From NCBI GenBank assembly GCA_964618565.1, contig CAZUBA010000018.1, positions 1-37,130 on the forward strand: DNA of 37,130 nt. Direction: 5' to 3'. Both the position numbers and the translations under genes were made by a program. This DNA is from STC-113 sp964618565 (GTDB lineage Bacteria > Patescibacteriota > Gracilibacteria > BD1-5 > UBA2023). The notes under the pieces are model-generated. The model saw only the letters and a list, made by a program, of their open reading frames with translations. It had not been told where the DNA came from and did no database searches. This document shows positions 9,561 to 18,460 of this stretch, piece after piece (position 1 is the first letter of the stretch; each line of letters begins with the position of its first letter).

Positions 9561-9914
9561 TTAGTCTTTTAATCATTTTAAAGCTTCTTCTTCTGTTGTT
9601 GCTTTCCTTAAGAAAAGATACATTCATAATAGATCAAGCGTATCATCCACAAAGTTATTCATGTTTGTCACGTACACGTTTCATCAAAAAATATCTATTT
9701 TTTCATAAATTCAAGCAAATCATCAAGCCACTCTGCTATTGATGGTATCGACAGACTTCATATTTATTATCACATCAAATTTTCCATTTTCCATTATATC
9801 CGCTACAACTCTATCAAAAATCCTTCAGGCATTTTCATTTGTAAATTCTCAGTTAAATTTGAATATTATAACCGACTCTTTAATGCTGTATGTATAATCT
9901 ATGTGTGCTGTCAT
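9561..9914 (-). CDS. STAS-domain protein, anti-anti-sigma type
   Basis: A 117-residue stand-alone STAS domain. KESVIIFKFNGEFTNENAGRIF and FDVIINMKSVDTINSRVAGG follow the SpoIIAA/RsbV pattern of strand, helix, strand and the loop bearing the phosphorylatable Ser/Thr; here the loop reads TINSRVAG, keeping a Ser but not the classical DSSGLG. TTEEEALKGLKD closes the domain. Such proteins bind anti-sigma kinases or report to RsbR-like scaffolds. No RsbW-type kinase is in the window, so the partner is either elsewhere or the histidine kinase two genes upstream. The gene starts 1 bp after the response-regulator stop, indicating tight coupling. Confidence 0.82.
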
Positions 9915-9915
9915 A

Positions 9916-10386
9916 TTATGGATGTATTTCTATATCTAAATGTATTGTTTGCCCACAGTGAGGACAAGTTTTTTGAATAAGAGTATGACCTTTATTCGAG
10001 TCATCTTGTTTTTTTATTCATAAGAGCTCTCATATTTTATTTACTGCATCTTTTGGGGTTGTACTAGCCTTCAGTAAGTAAGCATCAGCTCATAATTGCA
10101 TGCATTTATCAATATCATCTCTGCTATTCAGGTTTGAAAACATTATTATTTTACAATTAAGGCTTGGAGCAAGTTGTCTTATGACCCTTAATGTCTCAAA
10201 TCAATCCATTGAAGGCATCATGATATCAAGAAGTATTACGCTTGGTTCAAATTCTGTGACCTCCGTTATTGCACTGAGTCCATTATCTGCTACCTTCACA
10301 TTATATCATTCCTTATCGAATTTAATCTTGTACATAGTAGCAAGTTCGCTATCATCCTCGACTATCAGTATTTTTATATTATTCAT
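9916..10386 (-). CDS. Response regulator with a C-terminal CPHC metal-binding-like tail
   Basis: A 156-residue protein. Residues 1-125 are a canonical receiver: acidic pair EDD at 10-12, phospho-acceptor D54 in LLDIMMPSMDGFE, the conserved Ser/Thr replaced by Ser in IIMFSNL, and Lys in AYLLKAS. There is no DNA-binding output domain. Instead the last ~17 residues are TCPHCGQTIHLDIEIHP, with C141 and C144 in a CPxCG knuckle followed by two His that could complete a zinc site. It therefore probably works by protein contact with the STAS protein or the kinase. The start ATG at 10386 is 24 bp after the kinase stop. Confidence 0.92.
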
Positions 10387-10410
10387 AAAATTGCATTTAA
10401 ATTATAATTA

Positions 10411-12462
10411 TTACCTTAAAGGCAAGTAAATTTTAAAGGTTGATCATAATCATATCTCACTCTCTAACTCTATAAATCAGCCAAGATTTTCTACGATCGC
10501 CTTTGATATGGGAAGCCCAAGTCAAGTTCAGCTTTTGTCTCTTATAAGAGAGTTCTTGACTTGTCAGAATTTTTCAAAGACCTTAGGAATATCAAGTTTT
10601 GAAATTCAGATTCAATTATCCTTAATGCTTATTTTAATTTTATCTTCCATTATTATGGTCTCAAGAATAATTTCTCATCATTCTCAAGTGAATTTATGGG
10701 CATTTCAAAGAAGATTCAAAAGTACCTGTTTCAGTTTATTTCAATCAGTATTATATTCAAAATTTTCGAAATCAATAATATTTGTAAATTTTTGTCATTT
10801 TTTCTCAAATAAAGCCTGTATCTCAATACATGTTTCTGTTATCAATGAGGCTAAATTTAATTTCTCATAAATGATTTCCTGGCCTGATTCAATTTTCGAT
10901 ATGTCTAACATATCATTGATCAGATTCAATAATCTTTCCGAACTTTTATAAACCTGCTCAAGATAAGTTCTTACCACGGGATTTATTTCTCATGCATCTC
11001 ATTCAAGAATCATAGAAATATATCATTTTACTGAAGTCATTGGAGTTCTGAGTTCGTGACTTGCAATATTAAGGAATTCATCTTTTTTTGTATCAAGCTC
11101 TTTCTGTTTAATTAGCGATACCTTTAATTCTTGCTGGGCAATTTCAAGATCTGTAATATCAGTTTGAATCATTACATATTCGGTAACATTATCATTAAGA
11201 TCCAAAATGGGAACTAGATTTGATGATGTCCAAAAGTAAAGTCATTTGCGATTTATGTTTTTAATAACTCATTTCCAAATCTTATTTTGCATTAGGCAAT
11301 TTTGTATTTCTTTTATATCATCAGAAGAAACAATTGGTATTCTTATGGATTTTTTGTTACTTAGAGGACACGACAAAAGTTCTGGCATATAACATTTTCA
11401 AATCAGCTCCTCTTTCTTATATCAGGACATTTTAAGGAATTCCTCATTTACAGACTCTATTGATCAGCCTTTGTTCATTTTCAGAACAAGATTTGTCTCA
11501 TTCAGGGCCTCTGTGTATTCTTCAAGATTTTTATATGCTTCTTTAAGCTCAGTTATTTCTGTTCTTATTGAGATATATTCTATAATCTGATCATATTCAT
11601 CAACTATTGGTACAACTGTCGCTTTTACCCAATATGATCAATTATCTTTTGTTCTGTTTTTTACTACTCATTTCCAGATTTTCTTATTCTTAATTGTTTC
11701 CCACATGTCCCTGAAAGTTTCTTTTGGCATATCAGGATGCCTGACGATATTATGAGGCTTTCAGACCATTTCATCACGTGTATAGCCTGATAATTTGCAA
11801 AATGCCTCGTTAACTTCAATTATGGTTCAATATATATCAGTCTTTGAAATTATATTTGAGTTATCAATTGCATTTGTATATTCCTTCAAGAGCTTAATTA
11901 CAATATCATTATAATTTTTGGATAGATTATTTGTTATTTTGTCAAATATTACCGTTATCTGATTTAGTACCCTAAGATCATGATCAAGAAAATGTTCAAT
12001 AATGCAATTCTTGAGTATTATAGTTATTTGCAGAAGGTCATCTATTTCTAATTTTTTCTGTTTAATGAAAGCAAGGAATCTGGTTGAAATGTATGCATAT
12101 TTTCATTCTGCATAACTTTCGTCTAATTCTGTAATTAGAGAATTAAGTATTCGTTCTCATCAAAAGTATAATAAGTATACTGAGATTTCATCTTCAGTTA
12201 GCAGGTATTTCTTATAAAAAGCGTACATTTCTTCTTCCTTAAGCCATTCACTTAATATCTGCTCTTTATTGTCAATTATTATGGAAGAAATCTTTTGCCT
12301 TTCTTCATTATCCAATAATAAAAAATGATTTCTGCTGATTTCAGGCTTTCTTTTATTTTCATCAAAAATACCTTTTAAATCAGCCTCATCTGAATTGTCA
12401 GTAAAGTTTTTTGGAATTCATATTGAGTCTGCCCCTTTTTTTATAGGTTCTTCTGTTTGCAT
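10411..12462 (-). CDS. Soluble sensor histidine kinase with two PAS domains
   Basis: A 683-residue hybrid-free kinase without transmembrane helices. Residues ~55-195 are an all-helical region that may be a globin- or RsbR-N-like sensor (not recognised with certainty). PAS1 (~200-305) carries the Aer-type GKPHNIVRHPDMPKETF; PAS2 (~315-435) carries LSCPLSNKKSIRIPIVSSDD and WTSSNLVPILDLNDNV. HisKA has H469 in IASHELRTPMTSVKGYI. The HATPase has an N-box (NLLGNAHKFT), G1 (DNGIGIS, ~617) and G2 (GTGLGLPIS). It ends GSTFKIYLPLR. It heads the operon with a response regulator, STAS protein and membrane protein. A PAS1 of this type often binds FAD or haem; the ligand here is unknown. Confidence 0.94.
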
Positions 12463-12482
12463 GATTTTTAATTTATATTGGC

Positions 12483-12511
12483 ATTATAACATAGTATGTT
12501 CTTATTTTCAA
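12483..12511 (-). promoter_or_regulatory. Probable promoter of the kinase operon
   Basis: On the minus strand TTGAAA (12506-12511) and TATAAT (12483-12488) are 17 bp apart, and the -10 ends 20 bp before the kinase ATG. Confidence 0.65.
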
Positions 12512-12539
12512 GTTTATCTCCTGATAAAAACATTTGATT

Positions 12540-12575
12540 TTTATAGTAAAAACTATACTATATTTATAGTAAAAA
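12540..12575. repeat. Direct repeat in the divergent spacer
   Basis: TTTATAGTAAAAA occurs at 12540-12552 and again at 12563-12575 (23-bp spacing), with CTATACTATA between them and a related GTTATAGTTAAAA near 12586. It lies upstream of the kinase-operon promoter and of the divergent gene at 12626. A pair of identical sites two helical turns apart is the usual look of a regulator binding site; this is inference. Confidence 0.5.
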
Positions 12576-12625
12576 GAAATAATAAGTTATAGTTAAAATA
12601 TATCTTAATTAAGCCATAATAGCTA

Positions 12626-13408
12626 ATGATAACATTTGACAAAATTGTCAGCAAATTGTGAAAACAAAAAGGGGAGCTTCTTAATATCTATGATATATGA
12701 TCTATTTATGATCCTGATTTTTCAGTTTCTAATAAAAAGCATGCCCGAGAGATTTATAAGATTATATATCGATTAAAAGCGGATAAGACTATTTTTCCGA
12801 TAAGAAATTCCTTATATTATATTTCATACTGAGAATCAGCAGATCTTACACAGATTCTCGATTCAAAGTATTGGAAGATAGTAAAAAAGCTGATTAGCGA
12901 TGAAACATGATGAAAATATCTTATCGGCGGTAAGAAATCACTTGAAATTCATCTTAAAGATTATTCAATCCATAATAAACTCATTGTATATACAAAAGAT
13001 ATTCAAAAAATCATTACGATAAATGGAGATCTTAAGGTTTATTTTAAAATCTTCAAACCTTGAAAATCATCAAAAATATCTTTTAATTCAATCTTAGAGT
13101 TTTTTTCAGAAAGCCTTATATTCGAATGAATTAATTTAAGAGTTTCAAATAAAGAATTAAGCATACTTGATTCGCTCCTCTTAAGTGAGAAAGATTCTTG
13201 AATCGATGATTATCTCTTAAAGAAATTCCTTACTAAATATAACAAATCCTTATCAAGAGAAATATTATGAAAATTAATCAAGATAAGATATATATCCAGC
13301 ATTAACAGATTAAGGTCTATTTCAAAAAATAATAATTATGATAAGCTTTATTCTGATTGCCTTGATATTATAAAAGTAGAATGAGCAAATTGTTTTCTAA
13401 GCTTATAA
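12626..13408 (+). CDS. Unrecognised protein, perhaps AbiEi-like winged-helix
   Basis: A 260-residue protein, rich in Lys, Ile and Ser, without signal peptide or membrane helices. The N-terminal ~70 residues (LLNIYDIGSIYDPDFSVSNK, REIYKIIYRLKADKTIFPIR) look like a winged helix ending in a wing (NSLYYIS). The following part, GGKYLIGGKKSLEIHLKDYS and NKLIVYTKDIQKI, recalls the AbiEi antitoxin arrangement, but no adjacent AbiEii nucleotidyltransferase toxin exists here (the next gene is trigger factor, convergent), so I do not name it. The C-terminal ~100 residues are helical. Start ATG at 12626; no strong Shine-Dalgarno is visible. Confidence is for a real gene, not the family. Confidence 0.75.
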
Positions 13409-13410
13409 GC

Positions 13411-13442
13411 ACAAAAAAACGAGCATTTGCTCGTTTTTTTGT
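13411..13442. terminator. Bidirectional palindromic terminator
   Basis: Perfect 15-bp arms (ACAAAAAAACGAGCA and its complement) with a 2-nt centre. A-run on the left and T-run on the right let it serve both the gene ending at 13408 and the convergent tig gene, which ends at 13453. Confidence 0.92.
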
Positions 13443-13452
13443 ACCCTCTATA

Positions 13453-14754
13453 TTATGATTCGAAGAATGTATCTACGATTTTCCTATACTTCATCCTATT
13501 TTTTATATCTTCATAATATGCGTCTCCTGGGACTAATTTAGCTTTTAATCTATCCTTAACCTCTTCACTTGCATATTGAGTCATTATCTTGTCTATTTCT
13601 TGCTGGATTTCATCTTCTGAAATTTCAACAACAATAATTTCTTTAAGTTTTTCCAAAATGAGTTCAGCTTTCAATCTTCTTATCGCCTCAGGCTCAATAG
13701 CCTCTTTCTTATATCCTTCCTCATCTTTTTTGAGATGTTCTAGATAGTGCTTCAGATCAATGCCTTGAGCTTCAAGATTCTGAACATGTTCTTGAAATAC
13801 TCTATCAACTTCGTGTGCTATAAGGTGTTGTCCTAGCTCTACTGTACTGACTTTATCAAGCTCTTGAAGAAGTTTGCTTTCTTCATCTAGTCTTACTCTA
13901 TGCTCTTTTTCTTGCTTAATCTCTTCTGATATAAGTTTTTTAAATCATTCGAAATCAGTAACGACTCATCTCAATTTTTCGATGAATTCAGGAGTCCATT
14001 CCGGAGCAATAGCTTTCTCAATATTGAAAACAGTCGTAACGAAATATACTTTTCTTGATTGAAAATCCTTTGAATGATAATCAGCAGGGAAGGTTATGTC
14101 AAATTCAACTACATCTCAAACTTTTGCACCAGTTAGTTTTTCTTCAAATCAAGGTATGAATGATCCGCTTCAAAGAACCAGAGGAAATGCCTGAACTTTT
14201 GTTTCAGTGATTTCAACTCAATCTTTCTTATCAAATCACTCAGTGTCCAATGTTACCCTATCTCAAATTTGAGCAGTTACTCATTCTTGGGATTCGAACT
14301 TTGTAAATTTTTTCTCGATTTCTTTGATTGTAGAATCTATTTCATCTTGCTCTACTTTAGCCGGCTCTTTCTTAAGCTTGATTTTCTTTACTTTCTTTTC
14401 ATCGATTTCAATTGATGGAAGAATCTCTATTTCCATGATTATTTCAAATGGATTAGTTGATTTCACCTCCTTTATCATTGCTGGTCAAGTAGGAACTATT
14501 CATTCCTTTTTGATTATTTTAGGATATAGAGAATTAAGAAGCTTGTCTATTGCTTCGTTTTCGATAACGTGCGCTCAATAAGTCTTAACTAAAATATCTT
14601 CTGGAATTGCGCTTCATTTTCTGAATCATTTTATATTAGCATGTTCGCTTAATTCAGCCAATGCCTTTTCTTTTGCCTTTTCAAATTCTACACCGCTTTC
14701 TTTTACAATTAATTCAAGCGTATATGAATTAATCTGCTTTTTTGTAACTTGCAT
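13453..14754 (-). CDS. tig: Trigger factor
   Basis: A 433-residue ribosome-associated chaperone with peptidyl-prolyl isomerase activity; the E. coli protein has 432. The N-terminal ribosome-binding domain carries NIKGFRKGSAIP (about residues 40-51), matching the family GFRKGKVP ribosome-contact motif. The FKBP-like domain spans about 158-240 (GDRVTLDTEGFD, LGSGSFIPGFEEKLTGAKVG). The long helical C-terminal arms follow. All glycines of the FKBP region written TGA are at conserved positions. It stands alone; in many bacteria tig precedes clpP/clpX, which are absent here. Confidence 0.96.
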
Positions 14755-14938
14755 ATTCTTTATTATTAATTTTAAGCCCGCAAATTATATGAAAATTTTC
14801 AATATTACAAAATTATTTTTATCCATACGGCTGTTCCACGATAAATATTTTATTTTTCAATACAATTTATAACTACATTTTGCTTTTTAGCTTATAATAG
14901 GATATACTGTAAAAAATATTATATTACTTTTTTCGTAA

Positions 14939-15688
14939 ATGCTACTTATTTCTACTTCTACTTTAAAATGATATTGATTGCATAAAATATTTAAATTAGT
15001 TTCAGATTCATGATATGATGGCCTAAATTTGGATGTTGTCGCTTGAGATTACGATAGTGAAGATGCTCAATATATAAAAGAGCTTTCAGATGAGTTCAAG
15101 ATACCGGTCATTAGCGTGACAGCTTACGAGAGGAAAATGGATCATAAGGCAGTTGATGAATTAATAAAGATGTCAGAAATCCTTTGAGCTAAAATCATTA
15201 ATTTTTATCCTCCTTACAGGGCTGACAAAGAAACATCTTGGTTTAGCGAGTATTTGCCCAAAGTAAAAGCAAAAAAACCGGATCTTAATTTTTGCATTGT
15301 AAATGTCGAGCCAAAAACTTTTCTTTTTTTCATTCCAGAATATAAAGATGCCACTCTTGAGACAATAAAAAAAATAACACAAGAAACTACCCTTTCCATC
15401 TCAAATGTCGATCCTACAACCTGAGTAGATCTGCTTAAAACATTCACTCTTTTGGGTAAAACCATTAAGAATGTATTCTTATCAGATAAATCATGAGCAA
15501 AGCAGGATATATCATTAGGCAAATGAGATATGCCTATAGAAAGCTTGCTTATAAAATTAAAAGAAAATTGATACAAATGATTATTTACACTTAAGCTTTC
15601 TCCAAAAGAAGTTTGAATAGGGAAGGATGAGAATGTTCTGAAAAAACTTGAAGAGCAAAAGAAATACTTTGAAAAATACTACAATTAA
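14939..15688 (+). CDS. Xylose isomerase-like TIM-barrel protein (sugar phosphate isomerase/epimerase family)
   Basis: A 249-residue TIM barrel. The first strand and helix read STLKGYGLHKIFKLVSDSGYDGLNLDVV, the family opening. NVFLSDKSG and LGKGDMPIESLLIKLKENGY (about residues 185-215) match the late barrel strands that hold the metal in xylose isomerase-like enzymes. The final glutamate usually seen in the last strand (LE) is LKLSP here, so metal binding may be altered. Substrate is not predictable. The gene is followed by a terminator and then alr, so it is probably monocistronic. Confidence 0.7.
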
Positions 15689-15693
15689 ACCAT

Positions 15694-15725
15694 AAACTCT
15701 CGGAATAGATCGAGAGTTTTTTATT
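15694..15725 (+). terminator. Intrinsic terminator
   Basis: AAACTCTCG and CGAGAGTTT pair across an 8-nt loop, followed by a T-run; it starts 5 bp after the TIM-barrel stop. Confidence 0.88.
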
Positions 15726-15775
15726 TCATATTGATTTTTGAGAATATATTGTTAATTTTAGCACATTAATTCTAA

Positions 15776-16942
15776 ATGAATCTTATGAGCATGTTTTGAA
15801 GTTTGCTTAATTTTAAACGTAAACTTGAAAAGCCTTTTGAGACTTTGAATAATATATATATTTCAAAAGAAAATTTGCTACATAACTTTGATATATTCCA
15901 AGAAAGAATGCCTTGAAAAGCTATTTTCCCTGTCCTTAAATCAAATGCATACTGACATTGAATAAAAGAAGTTGCCTCCATTCTTAAAGCAAGAAAAACC
16001 CCTTATATTGTAGTAGACAGTTATTTTGAAGCATTGAAGATCAGAGAAGTCAATAAATCAAATATATTGCTAATCTGATATACGCTTCCTTCAAACCTTA
16101 AGAATATTGATTTTTCTTTTATTGCCCTGACAGTTTATGACTTTGAGACTCTTCTGGAATTGGCTAAAATCAATAAAAAAGTGAGAATACATCTGAAGAT
16201 AGACTCTTGAATGCATAGGCAAGGAATTTATTTTGAGGATCTGCCAAAGTATCTTGAATTCATAAAGAATAGCAAAAATATTGTTTTAGAGTGAGTATGT
16301 ACGCATTTCGCTGATGCGGACAGCATAATCAATGATTATTCTGAATTACAGATTGAAATTTTTAGAAATTCTTTAAGTCTGATAAAAGATTCTTGATATG
16401 TATTAAAATATATACATTCAGATAATTCTGCTGCAACGTTGAAGTGATTTCTTAATGACGAGATGACATCTTTAAGATTATGAATCTCACTTTATTGAAT
16501 AAATCCTTTGGAAGCATCAGATGATTTTTTTATGCTTGGAGAACCTCTTAAGCCTGTGCTTTCTTTTAATTCTACGATAGTTCTTAAGAAATCATTGAAA
16601 AAATGAGAAAAAGTAAGTTATAATGGATTGTTTGTGGCTCCGGAAGATATGGTTATTTGAATAATTCCAGTTTGATATTATGAATGATTATCAAGAAAAA
16701 TTTCAAATAAATATGAATTCGCGTTCTGAGATATCCCTTTGAAAATCCTTTGAAGAGTTTGCATGAATCTGACAATCGTTGACTTGACTTGAATTCATGC
16801 TGAAGTATGAGATGAGATTGAAATAATATCAAGAAACAAGGTTAAGTTCAATTCGATTTATGAATTAGCGAAAAATTCTGAAACGATTACTTATGAATGT
16901 TGCACTAGGCTCTCAGAAACTATCAGAAGAACAATAAAATAG
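15776..16942 (+). CDS. alr: Alanine racemase
   Basis: A 388-residue PLP enzyme converting L-alanine to D-alanine for peptidoglycan. The PLP lysine is K55 in PVLKSNAYGHGIKEVA, a family hallmark. LKIDSGMHRQGI, VCTHFADAD, SDNSAATL and LRLGISLYGINPLE follow in order, then VSYNGLF, with the Tyr expected as the second catalytic base, and VGYYEGLSRK, GRVCMNLTIVDLT at the C-terminus. The YGHG and SGMHRQG glycines are partly TGA. There is an N-terminal extension of ~20 residues before the usual start; a second Met (M4) is available. It ends in TAG. With GlmS in the window it indicates a peptidoglycan-making cell. Confidence 0.95.
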
Positions 16943-17107
16943 AAAACACCCGTTTTTTAAGTTATATTTTGGTTTGGCGAAGATGAAATCTGTCCATGAA
17001 TCGAAACTCTGCAAAGCTTCTGCTTCTTGCCTATTAAGCCTAGTGATTATATTGTACCATTAAATGCCCGATAATGTGAATGATATCAAGCATAATGGCA
17101 TTATTTT
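16943..17107. other. Intergenic stretch, no clear gene
   Basis: About 165 bp between alr and the hrcA promoter. On the minus strand a frame without stop encodes ITRLNRQEAEALQSFDSW and continues antisense into alr, but it has no ATG start, only one glycine codon, and no context. I regard it as unproven; a decayed gene fragment is possible. Confidence 0.3.
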
Positions 17108-17135
17108 TTTACAAAATGCAATTAATTGCTATAAT
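17108..17135 (+). promoter_or_regulatory. Probable hrcA promoter
   Basis: TTTACA (17108-17113) and TATAAT (17130-17135) with a 16-bp spacer, 23 bp before the hrcA ATG. No CIRCE element (TTAGCACTC-N9-GAGTGCTAA) overlaps it. Confidence 0.6.
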
Positions 17136-17158
17136 AAACATAGCTATAACAATCAAAC

Positions 17159-17866
17159 ATGAAAAAGAAAATCGACGCAAGGAAAATACAAATATTGAAG
17201 CTTATTGTTGAAGAATATATTAAAACTTGAGACATAACAGGCTCAAAATCATTGCTAAAAAAATATGACATCTGAGTAAGTAGCGCTACCGTAAGAAATG
17301 ATATGGCTTTTTTGGAGAAGATGTGACTGATATTCCAGCCATATAATAGTGCATGAAGATTGCCGACAACCAGATGAATAAGAGTTTTTGTGGATTATCT
17401 CATGGAGCATATGCCTAAGGTTTTTCTTGAATGAGAGGAAGATCTCCAAGAAAGACTGCTTAGGGAAAAGGTAGACGATACTATCTATTTCATGGTTTCA
17501 AAATTAACCAAAATTACTTGAGAGATAACATTTGCTACTGTCCCAGGCCTAGATAAGAATTATTATTTATGATTATCCGACTTTCTGCAAAAGAATACAG
17601 AATCGCTTTGAGATCAGGTATATAATGTCATTAAAGTTCTTGAAAACAGATATAATTTCATCGGCCTTCTTAATAATCTGGATATTTGAAATAAGGTTTC
17701 GGTATTCATCTGAGAAGAAAATATCATTCCAGATCTTGAGAGCTATGCAATGATAGTAAAAAAAATCAATATAGAATGACATGATTGATATCTGTGAATA
17801 CTAGGCTCACTTAAAATGGATTATGCATTTAATATCGCAGCACTTAGGAATATTCTCAATTCTTAA
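17159..17866 (+). CDS. hrcA: Heat-inducible transcription repressor HrcA (short form)
   Basis: HrcA represses chaperone operons by binding CIRCE elements. The N-terminal winged helix is unmistakable: RKIQILKLIVEEYIKTGDI, GVSSATVRNDMAFLEKMGLI, then NSAGRLPTTRGIRVFVDYL (to about residue 85). The rest is a shortened effector/dimerisation domain. Total length is 235 residues, about 100 fewer than B. subtilis HrcA, with the loss in the GAF-like and inserted dimerisation parts; the C-terminal HGGYLGILGSLKMDYAFNIAALRNI is kept, so this is a genuine short form rather than a broken gene. Four bases of the stop overlap the convergent neighbour. No dnaK, groEL or CIRCE is in the window. Confidence 0.9.
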
Positions 17867-18378
17867 GATTTCTTCTTTTTAGACTTTTTCTTGAATTTTG
17901 TAGGGATGTTTTCTTTGATCATTTCTAGAATCTGCTCCATATCTTTAATTGGCTTTGCATTGGCTTTCGGGATTATATTCGCGAAAGTTTTTGTAATGTA
18001 AAGAAAGATGTAATTTTTTGTCTCTGAGTATTTTATATAGTCTTCAATCCTGACCTTTTTCACATATCAATTTTTAATGAAATGGAAAGTATCATCTTTA
18101 ACTTCCAGCTCATATTTTCAGAACATGAAGCTGTTTTTTTTGTTGTTCTGAATTTTGCGCAGGACGATATATAACATTACAAGAGCAATGAGGATATAGT
18201 AAAGAACTCTAATTATTCATTCATATCGTGTATAGACATCAGTGTAGAGGAATGCGATATTTGCAATTATGAATATGATGACTGCTCATATGGATATTAT
18301 TACTGATTTTGAAGTTAGAAGATAATTAATTTGAAATTTTTTAAGGTCAGTTGGCGCGAGCATATATTTGATTTTCAT
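17863..18378 (-). CDS. YcxB-like two-span membrane protein
   Basis: A 171-residue protein with two adjacent transmembrane helices (about residues 23-45, SVIISIGAVIIFIIANIAFLY, and 52-70, IIRVLYYILIALVMLYIVL) followed by a soluble domain: KYELEVKDDTFHFIKNG, KKVRIEDYIKYSETKNYIFLYIT, PKANAKP. This layout, with a PH-like domain ending in a strand pair before a helix, is that of YcxB-type proteins of unknown function. The C-terminal end is a strongly basic Lys run. The end overlaps hrcA by 4 bp on the opposite strand. Confidence 0.7.
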
Positions 18379-18460
18379 TCTAAAATGTTTTAAATTATAA
18401 GTTGATTTTTTCGTATTATCCATACAATAATGCCATTAATTATAGCTTTTAAATCACAAA

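Noticed and set aside
12626..13408. Complete AbiE toxin-antitoxin system
   Set aside because: No AbiEii-like nucleotidyltransferase gene is adjacent; the downstream neighbour is the convergent trigger factor gene.
16943..17158. Small gene ITRLNRQEAEALQSFDSW on the minus strand
   Set aside because: No ATG start, overlaps alr antisense, almost no glycine codons; recorded only as an intergenic note.
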